The translations under genes and the position numbers were made by a program. The notes under the pieces are model-generated. The model made no database searches, was not told where the DNA came from, and saw only the letters and a list, made by a program, of their open reading frames with translations. From the NCBI GenBank assembly GCA_027717875.1, contig JALLOL010000099.1, forward strand, positions 1 through 8,501: DNA of 8,501 nt, written 5' to 3'. The stretch is from Acidobacteria bacterium AH-259-L09. GTDB lineage: Bacteria > Acidobacteriota > UBA6911 > RPQK01. Positions 1-5,579 of the stretch are shown here, piece after piece. Every line of letters begins with the position of its first letter. The first letter of the stretch is position 1.

Positions 1-133
1 GATGGGGGTTGCGGCCAAACTCTTTGTCGCTCGTCGTCGCCGATGCCACCACATCGACTCCTCCTCGCTTCGCGATTTCGGCGCGCAAGCTCCGTCGGCG
101 ATTGCTATGCTATTTAGGAATCGAGCCACTAAG

Positions 134-586
134 ATGCGAGCGGTTATCCAGCGTGTCGGACAGGCTAGTGTCACTGTCCAAGATGAAGTTGTTGGAGCGG
201 TTTGCAAGGGGCTGTTGGTATTGTTGGCTGTTGAGGCCACTGACACAGTTGAAGACGTGAGCTTCCTAAAGAGAAAGATTTTGAATCTTCGGATCTTCGA
301 GGATGAACAAGGCCAGATGAATCTTTCTCTGCTGGACGTGGAGGGAGAGTTACTGATCGTTTCTCAGTTCACTTTGTACGGCGACTGTCGCAAGGGAAAT
401 CGACCCAGCTACTCGCGGGCTGCGCCTCCGACCCACGCAGAGAAACTATATGAGGAGCTGATTGAGCAAATCCGATCGGAAGGGGTCACGGTGAGGACAG
501 GAATATTTCAGGCCATGATGAAAGTCGCTCTGGTCAATGATGGACCCGTGACGCTGATCGTGGATTCGAAGAAGCAGTACTACTGA
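134..586 (+). CDS. dtd: D-aminoacyl-tRNA deacylase
   Basis: Cytosolic proofreading enzyme that hydrolyses D-amino acids (and glycine mischarged on tRNA-Ala) from tRNA, keeping D-residues out of translation. The 150-residue product is the normal family length. It begins with the family-typical MRAVIQRV, has SQFTLYGD at residues 77-84 lining the active site, and carries the Gly-Pro motif in NDGPVT at residues 135-140; the family uses this cis Gly-Pro to reject L-substrates. Residues 121-130 ([10 protein letters not shown]) match the conserved C-terminal stretch except for Gln where the family usually has Gly. The open frame extends upstream to the window edge, but family alignment fixes the start at 134; an in-frame ATG at 107 is less likely. 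No good Shine-Dalgarno precedes either start, so translation may be weak or coupled to an upstream gene outside the window. Identity is very secure. Confidence 0.96.
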   Translation: MRAVIQRVGQASVTVQDEVVGAVCKGLLVLLAVEATDTVEDVSFLKRKILNLRIFEDEQGQMNLSLLDVEGELLIVSQFTLYGDCRKGNRPSYSRAAPPTHAEKLYEELIEQIRSEGVTVRTGIFQAMMKVALVNDGPVTLIVDSKKQYY

Positions 587-653
587 CATCTAGGCGGCGC
601 TGCGCGCCAACTTTACCGGCTCGATTCCTTCGAGTGCGCCCATCTCCAATTTG

Positions 654-671
654 ACGCATTGTTGCATAAAT
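654..671 (+). repeat. Left terminal inverted repeat of the IS903-like remnant
   Basis: ACGCATTGTTGCATAAAT. Pairs with the right end at 1389-1406 with three mismatches (A/G at position 5, T/C at 14, A/T at 17). The TTGTTG core is typical of IS903-group ends. Confidence 0.7.
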
Positions 672-722
672 CTCTTCGGCGCGTCAGCTTGTCTCGGATC
701 GCCCAGGGTGCCAGCATGAGGA

Positions 723-1349
723 ATGACGCCGAATGAATACAGCTTCCGGTATCGAGTTCGCAACTGGCCAGACTACAATCGGGGGCTGATCGCCAGGGGT
801 CGACTGACTATTTGCTTCGATGAGGACGCCGTCGCCGCCTGGCGGAACGCCGGCCCGCACAAGGGTCCCGGCGCTCCGAAGGTTTACTCCGACACGGCCA
901 TTCAGTGTGCACTGGTGTTGAAGTCGGTGTTTCATCTCAGTCTTCGAGCGACACAGGGCTTCGTTTCTTCGCTCCTGGAGTTGCTGAGACTCGATCTGCC
1001 GGTTCCGGACTACAGCACGCTCAGTAGACGACAGAGTTCCTTGGCGGCGTCCTTGGGCGTCGGTCCGAGCAGCCGACCTCGACACGTTGTCGTGGATGCC
1101 ACCGGCCTGAGAGTCTACGGCTCGGGTGAGTGGCACGTTAGAAAGCATCGATCTGGTCGCCGCAGAGCCTGGCGTGGTTGCACCCGGCAAAGCCTCGCAG
1201 AGAATGCGATGTCGAGGTTCAAGACGCTGTCTGGGCCTAAACTGTCGGCCCGACGATTCGACAATCAACGGGTCGAGGCCATCATCAAGTGTGAGGTGCT
1301 GAATCGTATGTCAAGTCGGGGCATGCCTGAGTCAGTGCGAATTCGATAG
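723..1349 (+). pseudogene. IS5-family transposase with an apparent in-frame internal deletion
   Basis: The frame encodes 208 residues; related IS903-group DDE transposases are about 300-330. The N-terminal half is well preserved: YRVRNWPDYNRGLIARGRLT, a FDEDAVAAW motif, the DNA-binding region near residues 55-100, then VVDATGLRVYGSGEW (about residues 122-136), holding the first catalytic Asp. At about residues 148-155 (near position 1180) the sequence jumps from the KRRTWR-like segment (RRRAWRG) straight to the C-terminal RQSLAENAMSRFKTL block, which holds the catalytic Glu and is followed by the usual RRFDNQ and GMPES motifs. The second catalytic Asp region, about 110 residues, is absent. 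The frame stays open across the junction, which fits a clean in-frame deletion. Transposition activity is not expected. It might still bind the IS ends, but that is speculation. Start chosen from the family N-terminus; only a weak GAGG precedes it. Confidence 0.85.
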
Positions 1350-1388
1350 CATTCAAACAGGACTGGGATCGGTGGGTGACCCGACCGG

Positions 1389-1406
1389 AATTGTGCAACA
1401 ACGCGT
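1389..1406 (-). repeat. Right terminal inverted repeat of the IS903-like remnant
   Basis: On the + strand AATTGTGCAACAACGCGT; its reverse complement matches the left end at 15 of 18 positions. It lies 40 bp downstream of the transposase stop and 24 bp before the -35-like hexamer of the next gene. Confidence 0.7.
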
Positions 1407-1430
1407 TCCCATCACATAAAAACCAGCCAC

Positions 1431-1458
1431 TTGACATATTCTCCCCAAAGTCTAAATA
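1431..1458 (+). promoter_or_regulatory. Candidate sigma70-type promoter of the TPR gene
   Basis: A perfect -35 hexamer TTGACA (1431-1436) is followed after 16 bp by TAAATA (1453-1458), a poor -10 match within an AT-rich TAAATATT. The start codon is 35 bp further on with a strong ribosome binding site between. The -35 is convincing, the -10 is not. It lies just outside the right end of the IS remnant. Confidence 0.4.
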
Positions 1459-1479
1459 TTGGGCACATTCATCTTGCGA

Positions 1480-1492
1480 AGGAGGTTGGAAA
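1480..1492 (+). promoter_or_regulatory. Strong Shine-Dalgarno that fixes the TPR gene start
   Basis: AGGAGG-type sequence (GAAGGAGGTTGGAAA) ends directly before the ATG at 1493. It picks this start over the in-frame ATG at 1376, which lies inside the IS right end and would put 39 residues of unrelated sequence before a good signal peptide. Confidence 0.8.
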
Positions 1493-3262
1493 ATGATTTC
1501 TAGATGTTTTTCGCTTGATCTGCGTCTTGCGTTTGCCCTCTGCCCGACACTGATCGTCTGTGTGCTTGGAGTGGCGGATGCACTCGGTCAGGAGAGCCAG
1601 GCGCAAGATACGAAATCGACGGTTGTGGAAGGGCAGATCGCACCGCGGTTGCAGAATCTGGGGGAGCACAAGTATCCGGTCACGACAAGTTCCCCCCGAG
1701 CACAGCTTTTTTTCAACCAGGGGCTCAACCTCGCCTTGGGCTTCAACCACAGCGAGGCCGGTCGTTCGTTCCGCGAGGCTGCGCGCCTCGACCCAGACTG
1801 CGCCATGGCCTATTGGGGACAAGCACTTGTCCTGGGTCCCAACATCAACATGCCGATGCCGTCCGAGGCGGAACCGAAAGCCTACGAGCTGATCCAAAAA
1901 GCCGTTCTGCTCAAAGGAAAGGCTTCTGAGAAGGAGCAGGCTTACGTAGACGCATTGGCAAAGCGGTACTCGAATGAGGAGAAGCCCGATCGGAAGGTGC
2001 TGGACCGTGCTTATGCTGAAGCTATGCGCAAGCTTTCCGAGCGCTATCCCGATGATCTGGATGCTGCCACGTTCTATGCAGAAGCGCTCATGGATTTGAG
2101 ACCGTGGAACTATTGGAGCCGGGACATGCGACCCTATCCCGAGACAGTTGAGATTCTTCGAGTTCTCGAGTCCGTGCTGAAGCACAACCCAAACCATCCG
2201 GGCGCCATTCACTACTACATCCACACTGTTGAGTTCGCCCGCCCAGAACTGGCCGAAGCCGGGGCTGACCGTTTGGGCCAACTCGCGCCGGGGGCCGGCC
2301 ACCTAGTGCATATGCCGTCGCACATCTACAGGAGGGTAGGCCGCTATACCGACGCATCGAGGAGCAACGAACTGGCCATTCTCGCCGACGAAGAGTACAT
2401 TACCCAGTGCCGCGCCCAGGGGATTTACCCGCTCGTCTACTACCCGCACAACATCCACTTCCTGTGGGACTCGGCCACGATGGAGGGGCGGAGCCAGGTG
2501 GCGATTGCAGCCGCGCGCAAGGTGGCTGCGAGTATTCCCGCCGAGGCTTGGCGTGAAATCCCCCTGCTCCACCAGTTTTTTGTGACTCCACTGTACGCCC
2601 TCACTCGCTTCGGGAAGTGGGAGGAGGTTTTGCGGGAACCGCGGCCACCTGCCGACAGTCCGTTCTGGACCGGCATCTGGCACTACGCCCGCGGCTTGGC
2701 TTTCATCGGCACCAACCGGCTGGCAGAGGCTTCCCAAGAACTACAGGCTCTCCAGACGATTGCCACGGACAAGTCCCTAGACGGCTTACGGGTGACGTTC
2801 TCCGCTAACGGGGCAGCCCCCATTCTGGCCATCGCGACGGAGGCTCTGGCGGGAGAGTTAGCCGCCAAGCAAGGGGATTTCGAGAAGGCGATTGCTCATC
2901 TCCACCGGGGTGTCTTGCTCGAAGACAGCCTGATCTACAACGAGCCCCCGGATTGGCACATTCTCGTTCGCCAATCGTTGGGCGCTGTGCTGCTCGAAGC
3001 CGGGCGACCGTTGGAAGCAGAAACAATCTACTGGCAAGACTTAAAGTGGAACCGGGAGAACGGCTGGTCGCTTTACGGCCTGATGCGGAGCCTGCGCGCA
3101 CAGGGAAAGATGGAAGAAGCAGCTGCGATTGAGAAAAGGTTCCAGAAAGCCTGGACCCGAGCCGATGTCACCCTCACGTCCTCGCGCCTTATGGAGAACA
3201 CTGCGCGGACAGCAGCAACCATCGCCAGCACGCCCGCATCTGCCGCTACAGGACAAGAGTAG
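1493..3262 (+). CDS. Secreted tetratricopeptide-repeat protein with conserved His-rich motifs
   Basis: The 589-residue product starts with a Sec signal peptide: a charged n-region, a hydrophobic stretch at about 11-28, and likely cleavage after ALG near residue 32. No lipobox Cys follows, so the protein is probably periplasmic. The rest is helical TPR-like repeats. One clear unit spans about 70-110 (AQLFFNQGLNLALGFNHSEA through DPDCAMAYWGQA); others lie near 217-250, 395-420, 455-480 and 493-530. Three His-rich stretches stand out: HPGAIHYYIHTVE (235-247), HLVHMPSHIYRRVGRY (270-285) and YPHNIHFLWD (317-326). These recur in a family of secreted TPR proteins from large-genome bacteria and could form a metal or ligand pocket on the inner face; that function is inference. 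The last 30 residues are low-complexity Ala/Thr/Ser. No enzymatic domain is seen. Monocistronic: the IS remnant lies upstream and 248 bp of spacer downstream. Its GC looks higher than that of dtd or the maoC pair. Confidence 0.9.
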   Translation: MISRCFSLDLRLAFALCPTLIVCVLGVADALGQESQAQDTKSTVVEGQIAPRLQNLGEHKYPVTTSSPRAQLFFNQGLNLALGFNHSEAGRSFREAARLDPDCAMAYWGQALVLGPNINMPMPSEAEPKAYELIQKAVLLKGKASEKEQAYVDALAKRYSNEEKPDRKVLDRAYAEAMRKLSERYPDDLDAATFYAEALMDLRPWNYWSRDMRPYPETVEILRVLESVLKHNPNHPGAIHYYIHTVEFARPELAEAGADRLGQLAPGAGHLVHMPSHIYRRVGRYTDASRSNELAILADEEYITQCRAQGIYPLVYYPHNIHFLWDSATMEGRSQVAIAAARKVAASIPAEAWREIPLLHQFFVTPLYALTRFGKWEEVLREPRPPADSPFWTGIWHYARGLAFIGTNRLAEASQELQALQTIATDKSLDGLRVTFSANGAAPILAIATEALAGELAAKQGDFEKAIAHLHRGVLLEDSLIYNEPPDWHILVRQSLGAVLLEAGRPLEAETIYWQDLKWNRENGWSLYGLMRSLRAQGKMEEAAAIEKRFQKAWTRADVTLTSSRLMENTARTAATIASTPASAATGQE

Positions 3263-3510
3263 CCCGGAGTGCCACACCGGTTGGGTTGCCTGCATAACAA
3301 TCAGCTTCTAGAAGGAAAGCTGTAGGTGTCCCCGAGTGGTTGAGAACTTTGAATTAGCTCATTTATCCATACTGCTGGGCTGCGGTGGATTAATTCTTAC
3401 GTTGTTTTCTATGTCGTATTTGGATTCAGCGTATTTACCATCTGCGTCCCAAGGCCCGGTATTTAACATCTAGGCAAACTTTAGATTTCAGCAAAAAGGA
3501 GGAGAGACTC
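3263..3510. other. Intergenic spacer before the diiron protein gene
   Basis: 248 bp without a coding frame I can support, more AT-rich than the TPR gene. It holds a small perfect 6-bp stem, CAGCTT at 3302-3307 and AAGCTG at 3317-3322 with a 9-nt loop, but no T-run follows, so I do not call it a terminator. The downstream gene's promoter should lie here, but no hexamer pair with proper spacing is convincing. Confidence 0.5.
3493..3508 (+). promoter_or_regulatory. 16-nt leader with Shine-Dalgarno, shared with the gene at 4769
   Basis: AAAAAGGAGGAGAGAC ends two bases before the ATG at 3511. It contains AGGAGG with optimal spacing. The same 16 bases occur at 4752-4767, one base before the ATG at 4769. 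This is longer than a ribosome binding site needs. Confidence 0.75.
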
Positions 3511-4236
3511 ATGGCTAAAGTGACCGAGATTGGACCTGAACTCTATCGTATTTCGGTTTATGTTCCCGACTTTGACCTTCAGTTCAATCACTTCCTTGTC
3601 AATGACGAGGAACCGTTACTGTTTCACACAGGCTACAAAGCGTGGTTTTCCGAAGTGCACGAGGCGACGGCAACCGTGGTTGATCCATCCCGGATTCGCT
3701 GGATCGGGTTCAGCCATTTTGAGTCTGATGAATGTGGTTCCTTGAACCAGTGGTTGGAAGTCGCTCCCTCGGCAGAGGCGGTGTGCAGTGTGGTGGGAGC
3801 GCTGGTGAGTGTAAACGACTTTGCTATCCGCCCGGCCAAAGGGATGGCCGAGGGTGAGGTGTTGAGAACGGGGACATGCCGATTTCGCCTTTGTCGAACC
3901 CCCCATCTGCCGCACGGCTGGGATGCCTCGGTGTTGTTCGAAGAGACAAGCAACACGTTGCTTTGCTCAGATCTATTCCATCAAGTGGGGGATGTCGAGC
4001 CACTGACTCAGTCTGATGTGGTTGGACGAACACGCGAGGCATTGAAAGAGTACCAGGCTGGTATCCTGGCCGACTATTCACCGTACACACATTACACTGG
4101 TCAGCTTTTCGAGAAGTTGGCGGCTTTGAAGCCTGAACGGCTGGCGATCATGCATGGCTCGAGCTTTGAAGGAAACGGAGAGCGTGCACTCGATGACTTG
4201 GCAGTGGTGTTCAGGGAGACCTTCGGCGGCGGATAG
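3511..4236 (+). CDS. Stand-alone diiron (ODP-type) metallo-beta-lactamase-fold protein
   Basis: The 241-residue cytosolic protein has the metallo-beta-lactamase fold of flavodiiron proteins but lacks the C-terminal flavodoxin domain. The metal motif [15 protein letters not shown] gives H69-x-E71-x-D73, the flavodiiron signature in which Glu replaces the second His of hydrolytic HxHxDH enzymes. The next position is Glu74 rather than the usual His. Other candidate ligands are H132 or H135 ([11 protein letters not shown]), D154 (LLCSDLFHQ) and H215 (AIMHGS), all in family order. In the family this site binds O2 or NO; flavodiiron enzymes reduce them with the flavodoxin domain, while stand-alone ODP proteins act as oxygen carriers or sensors. 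Without a flavin domain, sensing or reduction with a separate partner is more likely than self-contained reductase activity (inference). Start fixed by AGGAGG and the MxKVTEIxPxLYRI opening. Ends in TAG, followed directly by the dispersed repeat. Confidence 0.87.
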   Translation: MAKVTEIGPELYRISVYVPDFDLQFNHFLVNDEEPLLFHTGYKAWFSEVHEATATVVDPSRIRWIGFSHFESDECGSLNQWLEVAPSAEAVCSVVGALVSVNDFAIRPAKGMAEGEVLRTGTCRFRLCRTPHLPHGWDASVLFEETSNTLLCSDLFHQVGDVEPLTQSDVVGRTREALKEYQAGILADYSPYTHYTGQLFEKLAALKPERLAIMHGSSFEGNGERALDDLAVVFRETFGGG

Positions 4237-4320
4237 CTCAAGCGGCTGGTGCCCACGGAGTGATTTCACCTACTCTGTGGTAGGTAAAACAGCCCCATCT
4301 GTTCTTTGGATTTCACATAA
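4237..4320 (+). repeat. Dispersed repeat, copy 1 (downstream of the diiron gene)
   Basis: Begins at the base after the TAG stop. The first 22 bases (4237-4258) match 6618-6639 with one mismatch. After a 3-nt gap the next 13 bases (from 4259) match 6643-6655 exactly. Similarity then falls to very roughly two thirds and can be followed to about 4314-4320. A hairpin lies inside: ACCTAC at 4268-4273 pairs with GTAGGT at 4280-4285. In the frame of the upstream gene, the first bases read LKRLVPTE-stop. The repeat runs into the methyltransferase stump that follows. Confidence 0.75.
4268..4285 (+). other. Hairpin inside repeat copy 1
   Basis: ACCTAC, a 6-nt loop TCTGTG, then GTAGGT: a perfect 6-bp stem that can extend by three T-A pairs past one bulged C. 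The equivalent place in copy 2 (6649-6672) forms a different stem, TTTCACC with GGTGAGA, including one G-T pair. No T-run follows, so a classical terminator is unlikely. Confidence 0.45.
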
Positions 4321-4492
4321 AACAGTTGATATTGCCTTCTTTGGTCACCTGCTCTTCTCGCTCGCCACGACAGCCTATATGCTCATTGCGATCCGGTTCG
4401 AAGAGCGGGACCTAATGACGTTCTACGGGGACGCCTATCGAAATTACCGAAGCAAGGTCTCGATGCTTATTCCGCGGCCGTCAAAACAGTAA
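4307..4492 (+). pseudogene. C-terminal stump of an MddA/isoprenylcysteine methyltransferase-like membrane enzyme
   Basis: About 61 residues from the Trp at 4307 to the TAA at 4490-4492 match the C-terminal third of small integral-membrane methyltransferases (isoprenylcysteine carboxyl methyltransferase, NnrU and methanethiol S-methyltransferase MddA types). The markers are GHLLFSLATTAYMLIAI (a membrane helix), then RFEERDL, then YGDAYRNYRSKVSMLIPRP, the usual end of the family. The Glu-Glu-Arg-Asp segment belongs to the SAM-binding C-terminus. The N-terminal membrane helices and the conserved HPLYxG motif are missing: upstream in this frame is the repeat, not family sequence. No start codon with a ribosome binding site opens the homologous part, so this is a truncated remnant. 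The strong match over the remaining part suggests a recent loss. Confidence 0.78.
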
Positions 4493-4666
4493 ACGCCGAC
4501 CGCTAGTCGCGATCTGCCTCAGTGAGGAGCAATTGGGGAATCAATAAGCCCACCCCAGATCCTACGGGAGAAGGCCGCTGGGAGAGTAAAGAAGACATGA
4601 TTCTTACTGCCACCGATTCCAAATTGTTCCCCATTTCCCTGCCCTCAATCTCCCAAAACTGCTAGC
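4493..4666. other. Spacer between the methyltransferase stump and the kinase fossil
   Basis: 174 bp with no supported gene. It contains an imperfect inverted pair (4530-4542 and 4615-4626) about 70 bp apart, too degenerate and too distant to assign a role. Confidence 0.4.
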
Positions 4667-4750
4667 ATGGGCGGACAAATGCAACCTGAACGATTTGAGA
4701 GTCAGGCAGCCGTGCTCGGTAAGACCATCTCACATTTCCGCATTCTTTGA
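4667..4750 (+). pseudogene. Fossil N-terminus of a Pkn-type serine/threonine kinase, or small upstream ORF
   Basis: A 27-codon frame begins at ATG 4667 and ends with TGA at 4748-4750. Its last 11 residues, LGKTISHFRIL, match the opening of many bacterial Hanks-type kinases (GKTISHYRILEKLGxGGMG). Reading on past the TGA in the same frame gives EKGGETM, resembling EKLGGGGM, the start of the glycine-rich ATP loop, and the aligned Met is the start codon of the gene at 4769. Nothing kinase-like follows. Two readings are possible: a kinase 5' end whose remainder was replaced by the next gene, or a short translated leader that resembles one by chance. The kinase match is short, so confidence is moderate. 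Confidence 0.5.
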
Positions 4751-4751
4751 G

Positions 4752-4767
4752 AAAAAGGAGGAGAGAC
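4752..4767 (+). promoter_or_regulatory. 16-nt leader with Shine-Dalgarno, second copy
   Basis: AAAAAGGAGGAGAGAC, identical to 3493-3508 and placed one base before the ATG at 4769. It lies immediately after the TGA of the short kinase-like frame, so ribosomes ending there would be next to this start. Confidence 0.75.
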
Positions 4768-4768
4768 C

Positions 4769-5506
4769 ATGAAAATCGCTGAAGCAACCGGTTCCACTGT
4801 GGCCGAACTGTGGGGACAACTTGAGCCCCAGGTTCAGCAAGCAAACGCGCTGGAGGAAGCGGCCCAAGCAGTCGTCGCCGCACTCCACAACCATTTCTCT
4901 GATTCTGTGGTTATTGCCCGGATCTTTGTGACCGTTCCCTTCGATGCGCTGCCCGCAAGCAACCAGGACTTTGTCCGCAAATTGGCCGATTCCGCTGGAG
5001 CTACAGAACAGCTAAAGGGAGGCACACCGGTGCTCTCGCTGGTGGGCACGCACGGACAGGAGGAAAAGTGGAACGATCGCCGGAACTCCGAAGGACATGT
5101 GGGCATCCCGTTGATTTCCTCCTCGTTTGTCGGGGCCATTCCGATGATCTCCCGGCTGTTAAAAGAGTTGGGTGTGCCCCTGGATTGGGTGGATAGCCAC
5201 GACACGGAAATGATTGTCAAAACGGTTGGCGAATCGGCAGGTTTGTTTTTCGTGGAAGATGCTGCCGAAGTCACCGACCAGGAAGGGAGAAAGGTGATTG
5301 CTGCTCAAGATTTCGTCTCTTCTTACAATGTGAAGAGTGTCTTTGGTACGGGAGGCGTCTATCCGAGCGGACAGATGTTCGCCATTGTCGCCTTCTGCCG
5401 GGATCAGTTTTCAAGAGAGGCGGCTCAGGAATTCGTGGCCTTGGCGGATTCATTCAAGAACAGCACCAGTCCGCTGGTGGGTGCCACCCTGATCTTTTCC
5501 TCGTGA
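4769..5506 (+). CDS. Uncharacterised 245-residue protein, possible soluble sensor
   Basis: I do not recognise a named family with certainty. The 245-residue product has no signal peptide or membrane segment and should be cytosolic. Residues 1-40 are Glu/Ala/Gln-rich and helical, perhaps a short coiled coil ([29 protein letters not shown]). Residues 46-60 ([14 protein letters not shown]) look like a beta strand. A distinctive block follows: [30 protein letters not shown] (86-115), then [12 protein letters not shown] (125-136), GLFFVEDA (158-165), [37 protein letters not shown] (186-222) and a final strand LVGATLIFS. The alternation of strands and helices suggests a GAF-like or related sensory alpha/beta fold, but this is inference. 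Start fixed by AGGAGG in the leader at 4752. It shares that leader with the diiron gene, hinting that the two could work together. Ends 73 bp before the O-methyltransferase start, probably cotranscribed. Confidence 0.8.
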   Translation: MKIAEATGSTVAELWGQLEPQVQQANALEEAAQAVVAALHNHFSDSVVIARIFVTVPFDALPASNQDFVRKLADSAGATEQLKGGTPVLSLVGTHGQEEKWNDRRNSEGHVGIPLISSSFVGAIPMISRLLKELGVPLDWVDSHDTEMIVKTVGESAGLFFVEDAAEVTDQEGRKVIAAQDFVSSYNVKSVFGTGGVYPSGQMFAIVAFCRDQFSREAAQEFVALADSFKNSTSPLVGATLIFSS

Positions 5507-5579
5507 ACATGGCAATCCGGTCTGCGTGAGCACACGTGGTCTCTGGGTTGTCCTAACTGCAAATCCAAGAGGTAGCATT

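Larger units (their letters stand above)
654..1406 (+). mobile_element. IS903-like (IS5 family) insertion sequence, internally deleted remnant
   Basis: A 753-bp element bounded by imperfect terminal inverted repeats: left end 654-671 (ACGCATTGTTGCATAAAT), right end 1389-1406 as the reverse complement of ACGCGTTGTTGCACAATT, matching at 15 of 18 positions. The TTGTTG-n-ATAAAT pattern resembles IS903-group ends. The transposase frame lies between them. Intact members of this group are about 1.0-1.1 kb, so roughly 0.3 kb is missing, in line with the shortened transposase. No clear 9-bp target duplication is visible: the left flank reads CCAATTTG and the right flank TCCCATCAC. The copy is therefore old, rearranged at an end, or my outer boundaries are a few bases off. 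It sits between dtd and the TPR gene and disrupts neither. Confidence 0.75.

Noticed and set aside
1..133. Possible coding sequence upstream of dtd
   Set aside because: Open frames exist on both strands but none shows family motifs or a start signal, and the window edge cuts it off.
596..608. Perfect hairpin GGCGC-TGC-GCGCC after dtd as a terminator
   Set aside because: The stem is only 5 bp and the following bases (AACTTTACC) have no proper T-run.
684..1268. Long minus-strand ORF across the transposase
   Set aside because: Antisense to clear transposase sequence and without recognisable motifs.
1469..2302. 277-residue minus-strand ORF opposite the TPR gene
   Set aside because: The + strand frame has a signal peptide, strong ribosome binding site and family motifs; the antisense product has none.
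3326..3345. CCGAGTGGTTGA resembles the D-arm of a serine or leucine tRNA
   Set aside because: No acceptor, anticodon or T-arm can be built from the flanking bases; a 12-base coincidence is likely.
4237..4320. Integron attC site as explanation of the repeat
   Set aside because: No RYYYAAC/GTTRRRY core pair at its ends, no integrase in view, and the genes are not in cassette format.
4154..4492. A 112-residue ORF starting inside the diiron gene
   Set aside because: Its first half is a shadow frame of the diiron gene and the repeat; only the part from about 4307 has family similarity, so it is reported as a fragment.
4530..4626. Imperfect inverted repeat (CAATTGGGGAATC and GATTCCAAATTG)
   Set aside because: Arms contain a gap and mismatch and are about 70 bp apart with no flanking duplication or gene; not enough for a mobile-element or operator call.
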